From assembly GCF_002286935.1 (NCBI RefSeq), contig NZ_MVOH01000006.1, positions 350,653-414,652 of the forward strand: a stretch of 64,000 nucleotides of DNA, written 5' to 3'. The notes beneath the pieces were generated by a model. That model worked only from the letters and a program-made list of their open reading frames with translations. It did no database searches and had not been told where the DNA came from. The position numbers and the translations under genes were made by a program. This stretch comes from Bifidobacterium criceti. Its GTDB lineage: Bacteria; Actinomycetota; Actinomycetes; Actinomycetales; Bifidobacteriaceae. This document shows, piece after piece, positions 38,471 through 47,558 of the stretch; position 1 is the first letter of the stretch; the number at the start of each line of letters is the position of its first letter.

Positions 38471-39745
38471 ATGAGTACAGCACCACGCATCGCCGCGGCG
38501 AAACGCGACTGGGGCCACGACGAGCGTGGCTGCACGGTGCTGCACATCGACATGGACGCGTTCTTCGCGTCGCTCGAAATCGCGCGCCACCCCGAACTCG
38601 CGAACCGTCCCGTCATCGTCGGCACCGGCAACCGCGCGGTCGTCTCGGCGGCGAACTACGAGGCGCGCACATACGGCATCAATTCCGCGATGCCGGCGTC
38701 GCGCGCGCACCAACTGTGCCCGAACGGCGTCTTCCTGCCCGTCGACCACCACTACTACAGCCGCGTCTCGCGCGAGATCTTCGGCGGCATCTTCAGTCAG
38801 GTGACGGACCGCATCGAGCAGGTCTCGGTCGACGAATGCTATATGGACGTCGCGGGTGCGCTCCTCGAATGGCGGTCGCCGACGCGCATCGGCGCATGGC
38901 TGCGCGAACAAGTACGCGCACGCTACCACATCACATGTTCCGTCGGCGTCGCGTCGAACAAGCTCGTCGCGAAAATGGCGTCGACGAACGCGAAACCCGA
39001 CGGCCTGCTCCTCATCCCCGTCGCGCGCCAGGCCGAATTCGTGCAGATGATGCCGTTGCGTGGCATTCCCGGGATCGGCCCGTCGCTCGAACGCCGCCTC
39101 AACGAACACGGTGTCGATTCGGTGCGTGCGCTCGCGCAGATCGACCTTCCGCTCCTCGAAACGATGACGAATTCGCGCGCGACCGCGCAACGTCTTCACG
39201 ATGCGGCGCGCGGCCTCGATTCCCGTGAGATCGTCACACACACGCCGGAGAAGTCGATCGGTGCGGAACACACGTTCGAACACGATGTGACGGACGCGGC
39301 GGAAGTGTGCGCACTGCTGCGACGCTGCTGCGACGATGTCGCGTCGACATTGCGCCGCAAAGGCTTCGTCGCGCGCACGGTCACCGTGAAACTGCGGTTC
39401 CCTGATTTGAGTGTCACGACGAAATCGTTGACGATCGAACAGCCGACCGACGCCGCGAGCGCACTGCTGCCGGTCACGTTCAGGTTGCTGCGCGCGATGC
39501 TCGGCATCGCCGCGGACGCCGCGCCGACGCGGCTGCCGCGCGCGATACGCCTCGCCGGGATGTCGGTGAGTTCGCTTGCCGAGCGCACGAAGACGGTTGT
39601 GCAACCGACGATCGACGATATGCTCGCGGAGAGCGGCGTCGACGGTCACACGTCGTCGACGCAGACGCGGCTGCGCGGCGCGGAGGAAACGCTCGACGCG
39701 ATCCGCAGCCGTTTCGGTGCGGACAGCGCGCGCCTCGGCATATGA
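38471..39745 (+). CDS. dinB: DNA polymerase IV (Y family)
   Basis: Pol IV copies past damaged DNA. The 424-residue product from ATG 38471 (an ATG three codons upstream is also possible) has VLHIDMDAFFASLEIARHPE with the first catalytic Asp, SVDECYMDVAG with the second carboxylates, the helix-hairpin-helix GIPGIGPSLERRLNEHGVDS and a C-terminal little-finger domain (about 260-370). The last 60 residues are a polar tail. No beta-clamp motif stands out by eye. A LexA box was not found in the array-filled upstream region. Confidence 0.95.
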   Translation: MSTAPRIAAAKRDWGHDERGCTVLHIDMDAFFASLEIARHPELANRPVIVGTGNRAVVSAANYEARTYGINSAMPASRAHQLCPNGVFLPVDHHYYSRVSREIFGGIFSQVTDRIEQVSVDECYMDVAGALLEWRSPTRIGAWLREQVRARYHITCSVGVASNKLVAKMASTNAKPDGLLLIPVARQAEFVQMMPLRGIPGIGPSLERRLNEHGVDSVRALAQIDLPLLETMTNSRATAQRLHDAARGLDSREIVTHTPEKSIGAEHTFEHDVTDAAEVCALLRRCCDDVASTLRRKGFVARTVTVKLRFPDLSVTTKSLTIEQPTDAASALLPVTFRLLRAMLGIAADAAPTRLPRAIRLAGMSVSSLAERTKTVVQPTIDDMLAESGVDGHTSSTQTRLRGAEETLDAIRSRFGADSARLGI

Positions 39746-39754
39746 GTGCGACGC

Positions 39755-40918
39755 CTACCGCGCGCCGCCCACGCGCAGCCGCGCGACGGCGGCCGCGATG
39801 TCCTCGTCGCTCACGGTCACTGAGAACCGCAGATACGCGCCATCGCCGTAGAATTCACCAGGGCTTGCGATGATGCCGAGCGACGCGAGGTCCTCCATGT
39901 CCTGCCAGCAGTCGCCGGACTTCGCCCGCACCCACACATAGAGCGCGCCCTGCGGCATCGCCGCGTCGTATCCGTACGCGCGCAGCCCTTCGACGAGTGC
40001 ACGCAGCCGCGCGGCGTAGCGGTTGTGCTGGAGGCGTACTTCGTCGGTCGCGCGCAGCCCCGCCGTCATCGCCGCCTGCACGGGGCCCGGCACGATGAGG
40101 CCGAGTTGTTTGCGCATGTTCGTCATATCGTGCACGATTGCGTCGTCGCCCGCGATGAGTGCGGTCCTGTACCCCGCCATGTTCGACTGTTTGCTGAGCG
40201 AATACAATACGAGCACACCGCGCGCGTCGCCTCCGCACACGTCGGCGCGCAACGCGCACGGCGAACCGACGAGACCTTCCGCATCATCCTCACCGTCCGC
40301 ATCGTCGTCCCACGTCATCATCGCGTAGCATTCGTCGGACAGCACAACGGCGCCGACCGCGCGCGCCGCGTCGACGATCGCGCGCAATTGCGCGGCGTCG
40401 AGCGTCGCACCCGTCGGATTGTTCGGAGAGTTCACCCACACCGCCTTGACGCCGGGCACATCCTTCCACGACGCGACATCGGCGACATCGTCGACCTTAT
40501 ATACACGCGCGCCCGCGACCTGCGTACCGATTTCGTACGTCGGATAGGACACGCGCGGCTGCACGACGACGTCTCCCTCCCCCAGATGCAGCAGCGACGC
40601 CATCATCGCGACCGCTTCCTTCGAACCGACCGTCGGCACGACGTCGGCGCCTATGTTCGAAAGTTCGACATCGCGGCATTCGCGGAACCATTCGTGAATC
40701 GCGGCGCGCAGTTCCGCGGTGCCGACGGTCGCCGGATACCCGTACGCGTTCGCGGCGCCTGACGCGTCCGCGAGCGCGGCGCGTACGGCGTCGGGCACGT
40801 CGTCGACCGGGGAACCAATCGACAAATCGATCATGCCGTCCGCGACTTCGCGCGCGCGTTCCTTGTACTGCGCGATGCGCGACCAGTCATACGGTGACGA
40901 GAAATCATGGAATCCCAT
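39755..40918 (-). CDS. dapC: Succinyldiaminopimelate aminotransferase (DapC-type)
   Basis: The 387-residue fold-type I PLP enzyme has IDLSIGSPVDDVPDAVRAAL, the substrate loop VNSPNNPTGATLDAAQLRAI, the cofactor Asp in VLSDECYAMMTW and the lysine in LYSLSKQSNMAGYRTALIAG. An aminotransferase of this type next to fdxA is the usual actinobacterial DapC context, where it makes N-succinyl-diaminopimelate for lysine and cell wall. The assignment is by context; other class I/II substrates are possible. It has a 30-residue Asp-rich insert after the cofactor Asp. It converges with dinB at 9 nt. Confidence 0.85.
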   Translation of the reverse strand: MGFHDFSSPYDWSRIAQYKERAREVADGMIDLSIGSPVDDVPDAVRAALADASGAANAYGYPATVGTAELRAAIHEWFRECRDVELSNIGADVVPTVGSKEAVAMMASLLHLGEGDVVVQPRVSYPTYEIGTQVAGARVYKVDDVADVASWKDVPGVKAVWVNSPNNPTGATLDAAQLRAIVDAARAVGAVVLSDECYAMMTWDDDADGEDDAEGLVGSPCALRADVCGGDARGVLVLYSLSKQSNMAGYRTALIAGDDAIVHDMTNMRKQLGLIVPGPVQAAMTAGLRATDEVRLQHNRYAARLRALVEGLRAYGYDAAMPQGALYVWVRAKSGDCWQDMEDLASLGIIASPGEFYGDGAYLRFSVTVSDEDIAAAVARLRVGGAR

Positions 40919-41032
40919 CCCACGCTCCTTTTGGGTGTTGTGCGGCGTTGAATTGTGCCGTTTGTGCTGACGTACTGCTGACGATTATCGTTCCCGACAT
41001 TGACGATGCGACGTGGACGTATCCGCACATGC

Positions 41033-41094
41033 GCGCACACAGCCGATGGCCCGCGCGTCCCCGTTGGGACGCGCGGGCCATCGGCTGTGTGCGC
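41033..41094 (-). terminator. Perfect 29-bp hairpin between fdxA and dapC
   Basis: The arms 41033-41061 and 41066-41094 are exact inverses, starting GCGCACACAGCCGATGG, with the loop CGTT. It lies 49 nt past the fdxA stop, so fdxA and dapC are probably separate transcripts. Confidence 0.85.
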
Positions 41095-41143
41095 GAAGTT
41101 CGCAGACGTCGCGAATCATACGAACAATGCGCGCGGTACGAAC

Positions 41144-41467
41144 TCAGTCGGCGTTCTGCGGCGGCAGTTCGGCGACGCGCTGCGGATCCTTCCCGATCGG
41201 GCCGGCGGCCTGCGCACCGCCGAGGTCGCCGACTTCGGCGAAGAACTCAATCGCGGCGTCCTTGTACCACTCCCACTCCTCCGGCAGATCGTCCTCGTAG
41301 AAGATCGCCTCGGTCGGGCAGACCGGTTCGCATGCGCCGCAGTCGACGCATTCGTTCGGATTGATGTACAGCGAACGCTTGCCTTCGTAGATGCAGTCAA
41401 CGGGGCATTCGTCCACGCACGCCTTGTCCTTGACGTCCACGCAAGGTTGGGCAATCACATAGGCCAT
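41144..41467 (-). CDS. fdxA: 7Fe ferredoxin
   Basis: A 107-residue electron carrier from ATG 41467, preceded by AAGGAGGA. The cluster motifs are CVDVKDKACVDECPVDC, which with the later CP supplies the 3Fe-4S and part of the 4Fe-4S ligands, and CVDCGACEPVCPTEAIF. The acidic C-terminal half (about 60-107) is typical of actinobacterial FdxA. It lies between the APC permease and dapC, each apparently transcribed on its own. Confidence 0.97.
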   Translation of the reverse strand: MAYVIAQPCVDVKDKACVDECPVDCIYEGKRSLYINPNECVDCGACEPVCPTEAIFYEDDLPEEWEWYKDAAIEFFAEVGDLGGAQAAGPIGKDPQRVAELPPQNAD

Positions 41468-41546
41468 CGGTGTCCTCCTTATGAATCCGTTCCAGACTAC
41501 CGCGCGCACACGGCTGCGCAAAGTGCATCGCGCGCGTCGCGCGGCG

Positions 41547-43139
41547 TCACTTGTCGTGCCGTGCGCGCGCCGCCTTCGCTTGCGCTGCGGCGGTTTGTTT
41601 CGCGGTGAGCTCGACCTGTTCGATGCGCTGTTCTTTGTCGAACCGTTCGAGTTCGGCGTCAAGTTCGCCTGTGCCAAGGCGCGCGTGGCCGTAGCTGTAC
41701 GTGAAATAGATGACGAAACCGACGACGAGCCACACGAGGAAGCGGATCCACGTGAGGACCGTGAGGTTGAGCATGAGCCAGAAGTTCGCGAGCGCGACGA
41801 GGATCGGCACCCACGGGTTGCCGGGGATGCGGAAGGTGCGCGGCAGGTCGGGGCGCTTCTTGCGCATGATCGGGATCGCGAGCGCGACGAGCGTGAACGC
41901 GGACAGTGTGCCGATGTTGACCATGTCGGACAGCACATCGATGTTGAAGCATGCGGCGACGAGCGCGACGACGACGCCGACGACGATCTGCAATGTCGCG
42001 GGCGTGCCGTGTTTGCCGGTGCGGGAGATCGCGCGTGGCAGCAGGCCGTCGCGGCTCATCGCGAACACGACGCGCGTCAGGCCGAGCAGCAGCACCATGA
42101 CGACGGTCGCGAGACCGAGCACGATCGCGAAACTGATGATCTTCGCGGCCCAGTCGGCGCCGACGAGTTCGAACGCGGTCGCGAGCGACGGGCTGTCGAC
42201 GGACGCGAGCTGCTTGTAGGAGACCATGCCGGTCGTCACGATCGCGACGAGCACGTACATGACAATGACGAGGAGCATGCCGACGCCGATGCCGAGCGGC
42301 ACGTTGCGCTTCGGGTTCTTCGTCTCCTCGGACGCGGTCGCGACGACGTCGAAGCCGATGAACGCGAAGAACACGAGCGCGGCGCCCGAAAGCACACCCG
42401 ACCATCCGTAGATCGTCGGCTTCATATGCGTCATCCACTGCCACAACGGCTGTGCCATGCTGCCGCCGAGTTCGCCGTGCTGCACATGGCTCGCGGGTTC
42501 GCTCGGAGGTACGAATGGTGTGTAGTTCGCGGCTTTCACATAGAAGAAGCCGACGACGACGACGAACACGACGATCGCGATCTTGAGGATCGTCATCGCA
42601 CCGTCGACGCGCGCGCCGATTTTCGTGCCGAAGACAAGCAGGACCGTGAAGAATCCGACGATGATGATCGGTGCGAGGTCGAGGTGGAACGAACCGAACG
42701 TGAGGTTCGTGTTCCAGTGCAACCCCATGAGCCGCATGAAGTCGTTGAGGTAGACGCCCCAGTATTTCGAGATGACGGAGCCTGCCATGAGCATTTCGAG
42801 GATGAGGTCCCATCCGATGATCCACGCCATGATCTCGCCGATCGTCGCGTACGTGAACGTGTACGCCGATCCCGCGACGGGCATGATCGACGCGAACTCC
42901 GCATAGCACATGACGGCCGCGCCGCACACGACGCCCGCGATGATGAAGCTGATGATGACCGCCGGTCCCGCGTGGAACGCCGCCGCCTGCGCGCCCACGG
43001 AGAAGATGCCCGCGCCGACGGCGACCGCGACGCCCATGACCGCGAGGTCCCACCATCCGAGGCTGCGTTTGAGCGAATGCCCCGTCTCGTTCGTTTCCGC
43101 TATCGTCTGTTCGACTGACTTCGTTCTGAATATCTGCAC
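41547..43139 (-). CDS. APC-family amino acid permease
   Basis: From GTG 43139, preceded by AAGGTGG, the product has 530 residues (VQIFRTKSVEQTIAETNETG), the start common to the YfnA/CAT-like permeases. It has 12 transmembrane segments, with the substrate motif VGAGIFSVGAQAAAFHAGPA in TM1 and ASIMPVAGSAYTFTYATIGE in TM3. A charged tail of about 50 residues (LERFDKEQRIEQVELTAKQT) follows TM12. Cationic or branched-chain amino acids are likely substrates, but the sequence does not settle this. The frame is open 62 codons further upstream without ribosome-binding support. Confidence 0.9.
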   Translation of the reverse strand: MQIFRTKSVEQTIAETNETGHSLKRSLGWWDLAVMGVAVAVGAGIFSVGAQAAAFHAGPAVIISFIIAGVVCGAAVMCYAEFASIMPVAGSAYTFTYATIGEIMAWIIGWDLILEMLMAGSVISKYWGVYLNDFMRLMGLHWNTNLTFGSFHLDLAPIIIVGFFTVLLVFGTKIGARVDGAMTILKIAIVVFVVVVGFFYVKAANYTPFVPPSEPASHVQHGELGGSMAQPLWQWMTHMKPTIYGWSGVLSGAALVFFAFIGFDVVATASEETKNPKRNVPLGIGVGMLLVIVMYVLVAIVTTGMVSYKQLASVDSPSLATAFELVGADWAAKIISFAIVLGLATVVMVLLLGLTRVVFAMSRDGLLPRAISRTGKHGTPATLQIVVGVVVALVAACFNIDVLSDMVNIGTLSAFTLVALAIPIMRKKRPDLPRTFRIPGNPWVPILVALANFWLMLNLTVLTWIRFLVWLVVGFVIYFTYSYGHARLGTGELDAELERFDKEQRIEQVELTAKQTAAAQAKAARARHDK

Positions 43140-43298
43140 GATGCCACCTTGTTCATGTTTCGTCTCTCCTATGTGCAGCTGGCGTTCATGAGCTTTTGGC
43201 GTGACCTGTTGTGCAGGCGATGGTAGCCAGATACGCAGCTCAGTGTAAGTCGCACCCTGTGCGACGTTCACCATGAGCGAGATTCTTCGAAAACGCAT

Positions 43299-43333
43299 AC
43301 GCGCATGTGCACATCCATTGTGCACATGCGCGT
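43299..43333 (-). terminator. Hairpin downstream of murB
   Basis: ACGCGCATGTGCACA (43299-43313) and TGTGCACATGCGCGT (43319-43333) form a 15-bp stem with a 5-nt loop, 61 nt past the murB stop. A TTTT run follows about 10 nt later on the minus strand. Confidence 0.75.
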
Positions 43334-43394
43334 GGGAGACATCGTCGATCGTGACGTCGTCGCGAACGCAGTCGCCATCCGCGAACGTCGTCGG

Positions 43395-44645
43395 TCACGA
43401 CAGTTGTGCGTTGATGATGACAGGTTCTGGGACGAGCGTCACATTGAATTGTCGGCGTACGCCGTCGCGGATCGCGGACGCGAGTTCGAGGATGTCGGCG
43501 CACGTCGCGCCACCGCGGTTCGTGAGCGCGAGCGTATGCCTGCTCGACAGCGCGGCCGGCGCGTCCTCGCGCACACGGTAGCCTTTGTGGAATCCGGCGT
43601 GGTCGATGAGCCACGCGGCCGAAAGCTTGACACCCGTCGAACCGTCGGGAAGCGTCGCCGGATACTTCGGTGAATCGTCGGGCAACGTGTTCGCGATCTG
43701 TTCACTCACGATCGGGTTCATGAAGAAACTGCCGCAGCTGTGGCGATCGTAGTCCTCGTTCTCGCCGACGGTCGCTTCCATATGCTCGTTGACGACGTCC
43801 GCGGGCGCGTCATGGTGGGTGACGAAACGCTGCTGCGCGCGGATCGCACGTTCGACCTGTTCGGGACGTTTCTCGTCGGCCATGACCGGCAGACGGTAGC
43901 GCGTCGCGTCCTCGAGCATCGCCTTCGACGCACGCACGTCGAGCACCGCGTCACGCAGACGGCCGATCGGGATACGGTCCCTGAGGTTCGCGTGGAGCGC
44001 GGCCGCGAGCTGCGGATAGTTGACGGTGCCCGTCTTCGTGTGCGTGAGCGCGAACGTCACGGACAGCACAATGTAGCGCGGCGACGGATAATACTCCTCG
44101 TTCGGCACCCCCGGCGCCTTGTACATGCTTGTCTTGAGCAGGCTCGAGCGGTATCCGAACTGCATTTCGACGTTCGACAATGTCTTCGTCCGCCGGTCCT
44201 CGCGGTCCCACACTTCGACCGATTCGACACTCGTCGCGACCTCCTGGCCGTACGCGCCGATGTTCTGCACGACGCTCGCGCCGACGTTCCCCGGGATCCC
44301 GGAGAGTCCTTCTATGCCTTCGAGGCCGCGTTCGACGCAGAACGCGACGAGGTCGTCCCAATTGCAGCCGGCTTCGGCGGTCACGTGCACGGTGTTGTCG
44401 CCGTCCTCGACCGGATCGGCTTCGTCGGGCACGGTGATGAGGCGGCGCGCGTCACGCACGACGATGCCATGGAAGTCGCCGTCCGCGGCGAGCAGGTTCG
44501 AGCCCCCTCCGATGACACATACAGGGATGCCGTGCGCGTCCGCGTGTTCGATCTCCTCGATGATGCTCGCACGTGTCGTGGGTTCCATGAAATGATCGAT
44601 ATTGCCACCTACACCGATGGTGGTGAGCTCTGCGAAAGTAGTCAT
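43395..44645 (-). CDS. murB: UDP-N-acetylenolpyruvoylglucosamine reductase
   Basis: MurB makes UDP-MurNAc for peptidoglycan with NADPH and FAD. The 416-residue protein has the FAD-binding PVCVIGGGSNLLAADGDFHG and GLEGIEGLSGIPGNVGASVV followed by QNIGAYGQEV. The FGYRSSLLKTSMYKAPGV tyrosine loop, the proton-donor Ser in CGSFFMNPIVS, and the final Glu in ATCADILELASAIRD are also seen. It is longer than E. coli MurB (342) through insertions between residues 180 and 300, in line with actinobacterial forms. It lies 63 nt after the rpmG terminator zone. Confidence 0.97.
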   Translation of the reverse strand: MTTFAELTTIGVGGNIDHFMEPTTRASIIEEIEHADAHGIPVCVIGGGSNLLAADGDFHGIVVRDARRLITVPDEADPVEDGDNTVHVTAEAGCNWDDLVAFCVERGLEGIEGLSGIPGNVGASVVQNIGAYGQEVATSVESVEVWDREDRRTKTLSNVEMQFGYRSSLLKTSMYKAPGVPNEEYYPSPRYIVLSVTFALTHTKTGTVNYPQLAAALHANLRDRIPIGRLRDAVLDVRASKAMLEDATRYRLPVMADEKRPEQVERAIRAQQRFVTHHDAPADVVNEHMEATVGENEDYDRHSCGSFFMNPIVSEQIANTLPDDSPKYPATLPDGSTGVKLSAAWLIDHAGFHKGYRVREDAPAALSSRHTLALTNRGGATCADILELASAIRDGVRRQFNVTLVPEPVIINAQLS

Positions 44646-44708
44646 ATCCCCACACTAACAAACCACGTGCACGCTCGCGCGGGTTCAGCTGCGCACATAG
44701 CGCACGAT

Positions 44709-44745
44709 GACGAAAACCCGGCCAATGTGTGGCCGGGTTTTCGTC
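44709..44745 (-). terminator. rpmG terminator
   Basis: GACGAAAACCCGGCCA (44709-44724) and its exact inverse (44730-44745) form a 16-bp stem with a 5-nt loop and an A/T-rich base, 21 nt after the rpmG stop. Confidence 0.88.
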
Positions 44746-44766
44746 GAAAGATCGGTTCCGCTCGAA

Positions 44767-44937
44767 TCAGCGGGTCTCGCGGTGCAGCGTCTGCTTGCCG
44801 CAACGCGGGCAGAACTTCTTCAGTTCGAGACGGTCGGGCGTGTTGCGACGGTTCTTCGTCGTGATGTAGTTACGCTCTTTGCACTCGGTGCATGCCAGCG
44901 TGATGCCCGGACGGATGTCTGCGCTCTTGCTTGCCAT
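44767..44937 (-). CDS. rpmG: 50S ribosomal protein L33, zinc-binding form
   Basis: A 56-residue gene reading [20 protein letters not shown], then [20 protein letters not shown] and [14 protein letters not shown]. The CTEC and CPRC pairs bind zinc. L33 sits near the E site. It follows the Tyr, Thr and Met tRNA genes on the same strand and is closed by the 44709 hairpin, so tRNAs and rpmG may share a transcript. Confidence 0.97.
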   Translation of the reverse strand: MASKSADIRPGITLACTECKERNYITTKNRRNTPDRLELKKFCPRCGKQTLHRETR

Positions 44938-44991
44938 CTAGTTCACCTCTTGTTGTCGAATAGGTGGGGCCGGTTTCCCGGCCCCGTATAG

Positions 44992-45065
44992 TAGCGAGAA
45001 AGAGACTCGAACTCTTGACCTTACGATTATGAGTCGTACGCTCTAGCCAGCTGAGCTATCCCGCC
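44992..45065 (-). tRNA. tRNA-Met (CAT)
   Basis: The acceptor GGCGGGA pairs with TCTCGCT (two G-U pairs). The anticodon loop CTCATAA gives CAT. The D arm and T arm (AGAGTTCGAGTCTCT) are regular. The 5' end is a paired G1 with G-U, unlike an initiator, so an elongator Met tRNA is most likely. CCA is not encoded. Confidence 0.93.
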
Positions 45066-45069
45066 AGAG

Positions 45070-45141
<72 letters not shown>

Positions 45142-45142
45142 G

Positions 45143-45224
45143 TGGCGGATAGTGGATTCGAACCACTGAAGCACGAAGCGCCTGATTTACAGTCAGGTCC
45201 CTTTGACCGCTTGGGAAATCCGCC
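45143..45224 (-). tRNA. tRNA-Tyr (GTA)
   Basis: A class II tRNA with acceptor GGCGGAT pairing with ATCCGCC, anticodon loop CTGTAAA giving GTA, and a long variable arm. It is the first of the Tyr-Thr-Met-rpmG series, 1 nt from tRNA-Thr. Confidence 0.96.
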
Positions 45225-45637
45225 ATCGTTATCGGTTGAAGGTTCAACCGGCAACTTGGCTAGTATGCCACGGGAGGGGAACTTTCTGCAAGTTTCGGCG
45301 TGTCGCATTGCCCTGCCTGGATATATGCGTTGCGGAAGGCTTGAAACAGGTGCGTTCCGCGCCCTGTGACGACGTGTGCACTGCGCGCGTGCTGTGCCAC
45401 CGCCCGCACGTTGTACATCCCCGTGCTCCGTGACGGCCTGTCCGTTCGGCGTGCCCTATGGTGTTGGGCCATTCTCGCATGCGGCGTTTGGCCGCACATA
45501 CGCATCAACAGGAATCGCCCCCGCGTATTCCCCTCCATCGTTCCGCACGATATTACTCCGCACTATTTGTGCCGCAGTGCGGTACGGTGAGCGGTATCAG
45601 CGTGCCGCACTGCGGCACAGGGCGCATTTTGGCACGC
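45225..45637. other. Intergenic region, tRNA cluster to groES
   Basis: No gene is supported in these 413 nt. The AT-richer end near 45225-45290 should hold the promoter of the tRNA-rpmG unit. Near 45570-45617 there are inverted copies of GTGCCGCAGTGCGGTAC, one of them resembling the GTCAGC-type motif seen beside other terminators (45596-45615). Confidence 0.5.
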
Positions 45638-45675
45638 GAAAGCCCCGCACGCCGGAACGGCAGTGCGGGGCTTTC
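45638..45675 (-). terminator. groES terminator
   Basis: GAAAGCCCCGCAC (45638-45650) and its exact inverse (45663-45675) form a 13-bp stem with a 12-nt loop, 56 nt past the groES stop. Confidence 0.8.
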
Positions 45676-45731
45676 TCCACGACACACGATATGCACGTGC
45701 GCGCACAGGGCGCGTGGGTGTCGCCGTGATA

Positions 45732-46025
45732 TCAGGCAAGCACCGCGAGCACGTCGCGCGCGGCCACGATGAGGTAATCCTCACCCTGGTAGTGCACTTC
45801 GGTGCCGCCGTACTTCGAGTACAGGATCTTGTCGCCGACCTTGACATCCATCGGGATGCGCTCGCCCTTGTCGTCACGACGGCCAGGTCCGACGGCGAGG
45901 ACTTCGCCCTGCTGCGGCTTCTCCTTGGCGTTGTCCGGGATGAACAGGCCCGAAGCGGTCTGCGTCTCGGCCTCGGCCTGCTTGACGATGATCTTGTCTT
46001 CCATTGGAATGAGTGGGAACGACAC
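45732..46025 (-). CDS. groES: Co-chaperonin GroES
   Basis: GroES caps the GroEL folding cage. The start is taken as GTG 46025 because AGGAGG lies 6 nt upstream and the product is then 97 residues, the family length; it continues [20 protein letters not shown]. The mobile-loop region ([20 protein letters not shown]) and the end [17 protein letters not shown] are standard. No groEL is next to it, as is usual in bifidobacteria. A CIRCE operator lies about 137 nt upstream. Confidence 0.97.
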   Translation of the reverse strand: MSFPLIPMEDKIIVKQAEAETQTASGLFIPDNAKEKPQQGEVLAVGPGRRDDKGERIPMDVKVGDKILYSKYGGTEVHYQGEDYLIVAARDVLAVLA

Positions 46026-46161
46026 GACGTACCTCCTCTTTCTGCATTGCTGCATGCGAACAAACATGTTTGGTCTCGCTCGGGAACGAATACGTCAGGC
46101 GGCTGACGATTCACTTGCCGCACCCGTTCCGTCGCGCTAGTTGCCTATCCTACCGCGACGG

Positions 46162-46188
46162 GTAGCACTCTGCCAACTCGAGTGCTAA
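46162..46188 (-). promoter_or_regulatory. CIRCE operator (HrcA site)
   Basis: GTAGCACTC - 9 nt - GAGTGCTAA matches the CIRCE consensus TTAGCACTC-N9-GAGTGCTAA at 17 of 18 arm positions (46162-46170 and 46180-46188). HrcA binds CIRCE and represses chaperonin genes until heat stress. Its place upstream of groES supports this. Confidence 0.93.
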
Positions 46189-46214
46189 AGCTGTCAGAGA
46201 AACCGTTGGCATAT

Positions 46215-46254
46215 ATGGAAAACACCGAACGAACCATCGGTCGGTGTTTTCCAT
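46215..46254 (-). terminator. Terminator downstream of the 416-residue membrane protein gene
   Basis: ATGGAAAACACCGA (46215-46228) and its exact inverse (46241-46254) form a 14-bp stem; AT-rich arms at the base and a 12-nt loop. It begins 32 nt past the stop codon of the gene at 46287-47537. Confidence 0.75.
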
Positions 46255-46286
46255 CAACGTCCCTTTATGCGAAGTCCATGCGAGGT

Positions 46287-47537
46287 TCAGCTGCCGCGGC
46301 GCGCGAGGATCGATTCGAGGTTCGATCCGAGCGAATCGCTCGTCTCGTCGGGTGCTTCGACCGACGCCGTCCGTTCGCTCTCGTGGAACGCGACGGAATC
46401 GTTGACGTGCGCGGTCGCGCCCGTGGATGACGTATCGTCCGCGACGTTCACGTCGCCGGCGGCCATATCGCGCGCTTCCGCCGCGTCGCGCGCATCGTCT
46501 GCGGCGCCCATCGGTTTCGGTTCGGCTTTCGCGACCTGCTTCGTCGATTTGATTTCGAGGCTCTCGGGGGCGTTGTGCGGATGTTCGACACCGTTGCGCG
46601 GCGTACCGAGCGAGAACGAGATGAGGTCCTGGTTGACCGCCATATCGAACGCGTCGACGGCGGACGACGGAGAGATCTCGGACAGTTCGTTCGTTTCGTC
46701 GAGCGGATAGACGTTCATTTCATCACGTACAACGAGCTGCGCGTGTTCGGAACGGTCGGTGTCCGCGACCGCCGCCTCGACGTCGGTGCGCTCCACGGTG
46801 GCTTCGGCATGCGTCGACTGCGCGTCACGCTGCGCCTGTTCGCGGCGCGCGAGCGCTTGCGCCTGTTCGACGCGCGCCTGATGCAATGCGCGGCGTATCT
46901 CACGCTGTTCCATGACGTCGGTGCGTGTCTCCTCGCGCGCGGCGGCCTCGCTCGGACGTTGCGGCTGCGCGGACTGCGCGTCGGCGGCGGCATCGTCGAC
47001 GCTCCGTCGTGCGACGCGCTGCGGACGCATGCGCTGCTTGCGTTTGAGTTCCTGTTCCTTCGCGGCGGCCTTCGTCTCCCATGCGCGCGCCTGCTTCGAC
47101 GCGCGGATGCCGAGCACGCATACGAGCGCGAGCAGACCTGCCGGGATGAGCGTGTACCACGGGCTGAAGTGGAGGACGAACGCGAGGACGAGGATGACGA
47201 CGGACGCGGTGAGGAGCGCGCCTGCGATCATTTTGCGGCGGCGCGCCGCGGCACGACGAAGTGTGCGTACATGGGCCACATACTCACGGTATTCGCGGTA
47301 CGCGCCCTGTTCCTTCTGCGTCGCTGGCATTATCGCCCCTTTCGTCTTCGGCGAATCGACGTCGTTGAACGTCGTGCCGCTGCGCTCATCGACAAGATGC
47401 AGCGAAGCGGAGTATCGGTCCGACCGATGCTTCATCACCTTTCTCATGCCGTCGACCGTCCTGCGAGGCAGCCATACCGCCATGATGATTCCGACCATCA
47501 CCAAGATCACAAGTGTGCTCAGTGATTCGTAACCCAT
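46287..47537 (-). CDS. Membrane protein of unknown function
   Basis: The 416-residue protein has a transmembrane helix at the N-terminus (STLVILVMVGIIMAVWLP) and two more near 110-155 (ALLTASVVILVLAFVLHFSP; TLIPAGLLALVCVLGI). A long Glu/Arg/Ala-rich coiled-coil-like stretch follows (about 170-280: QAREAR-type, with EQREIRRALHQARVEQAQAL). The last 130 residues are polar, Asp/Ala-rich and probably disordered. I do not recognise a family. The layout suggests an envelope-anchored protein with a cytoplasmic helical arm. Confidence 0.7.
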   Translation of the reverse strand: MGYESLSTLVILVMVGIIMAVWLPRRTVDGMRKVMKHRSDRYSASLHLVDERSGTTFNDVDSPKTKGAIMPATQKEQGAYREYREYVAHVRTLRRAAARRRKMIAGALLTASVVILVLAFVLHFSPWYTLIPAGLLALVCVLGIRASKQARAWETKAAAKEQELKRKQRMRPQRVARRSVDDAAADAQSAQPQRPSEAAAREETRTDVMEQREIRRALHQARVEQAQALARREQAQRDAQSTHAEATVERTDVEAAVADTDRSEHAQLVVRDEMNVYPLDETNELSEISPSSAVDAFDMAVNQDLISFSLGTPRNGVEHPHNAPESLEIKSTKQVAKAEPKPMGAADDARDAAEARDMAAGDVNVADDTSSTGATAHVNDSVAFHESERTASVEAPDETSDSLGSNLESILARRGS

Positions 47538-47558
47538 AGTTCTTAAGAATAAGAGAAA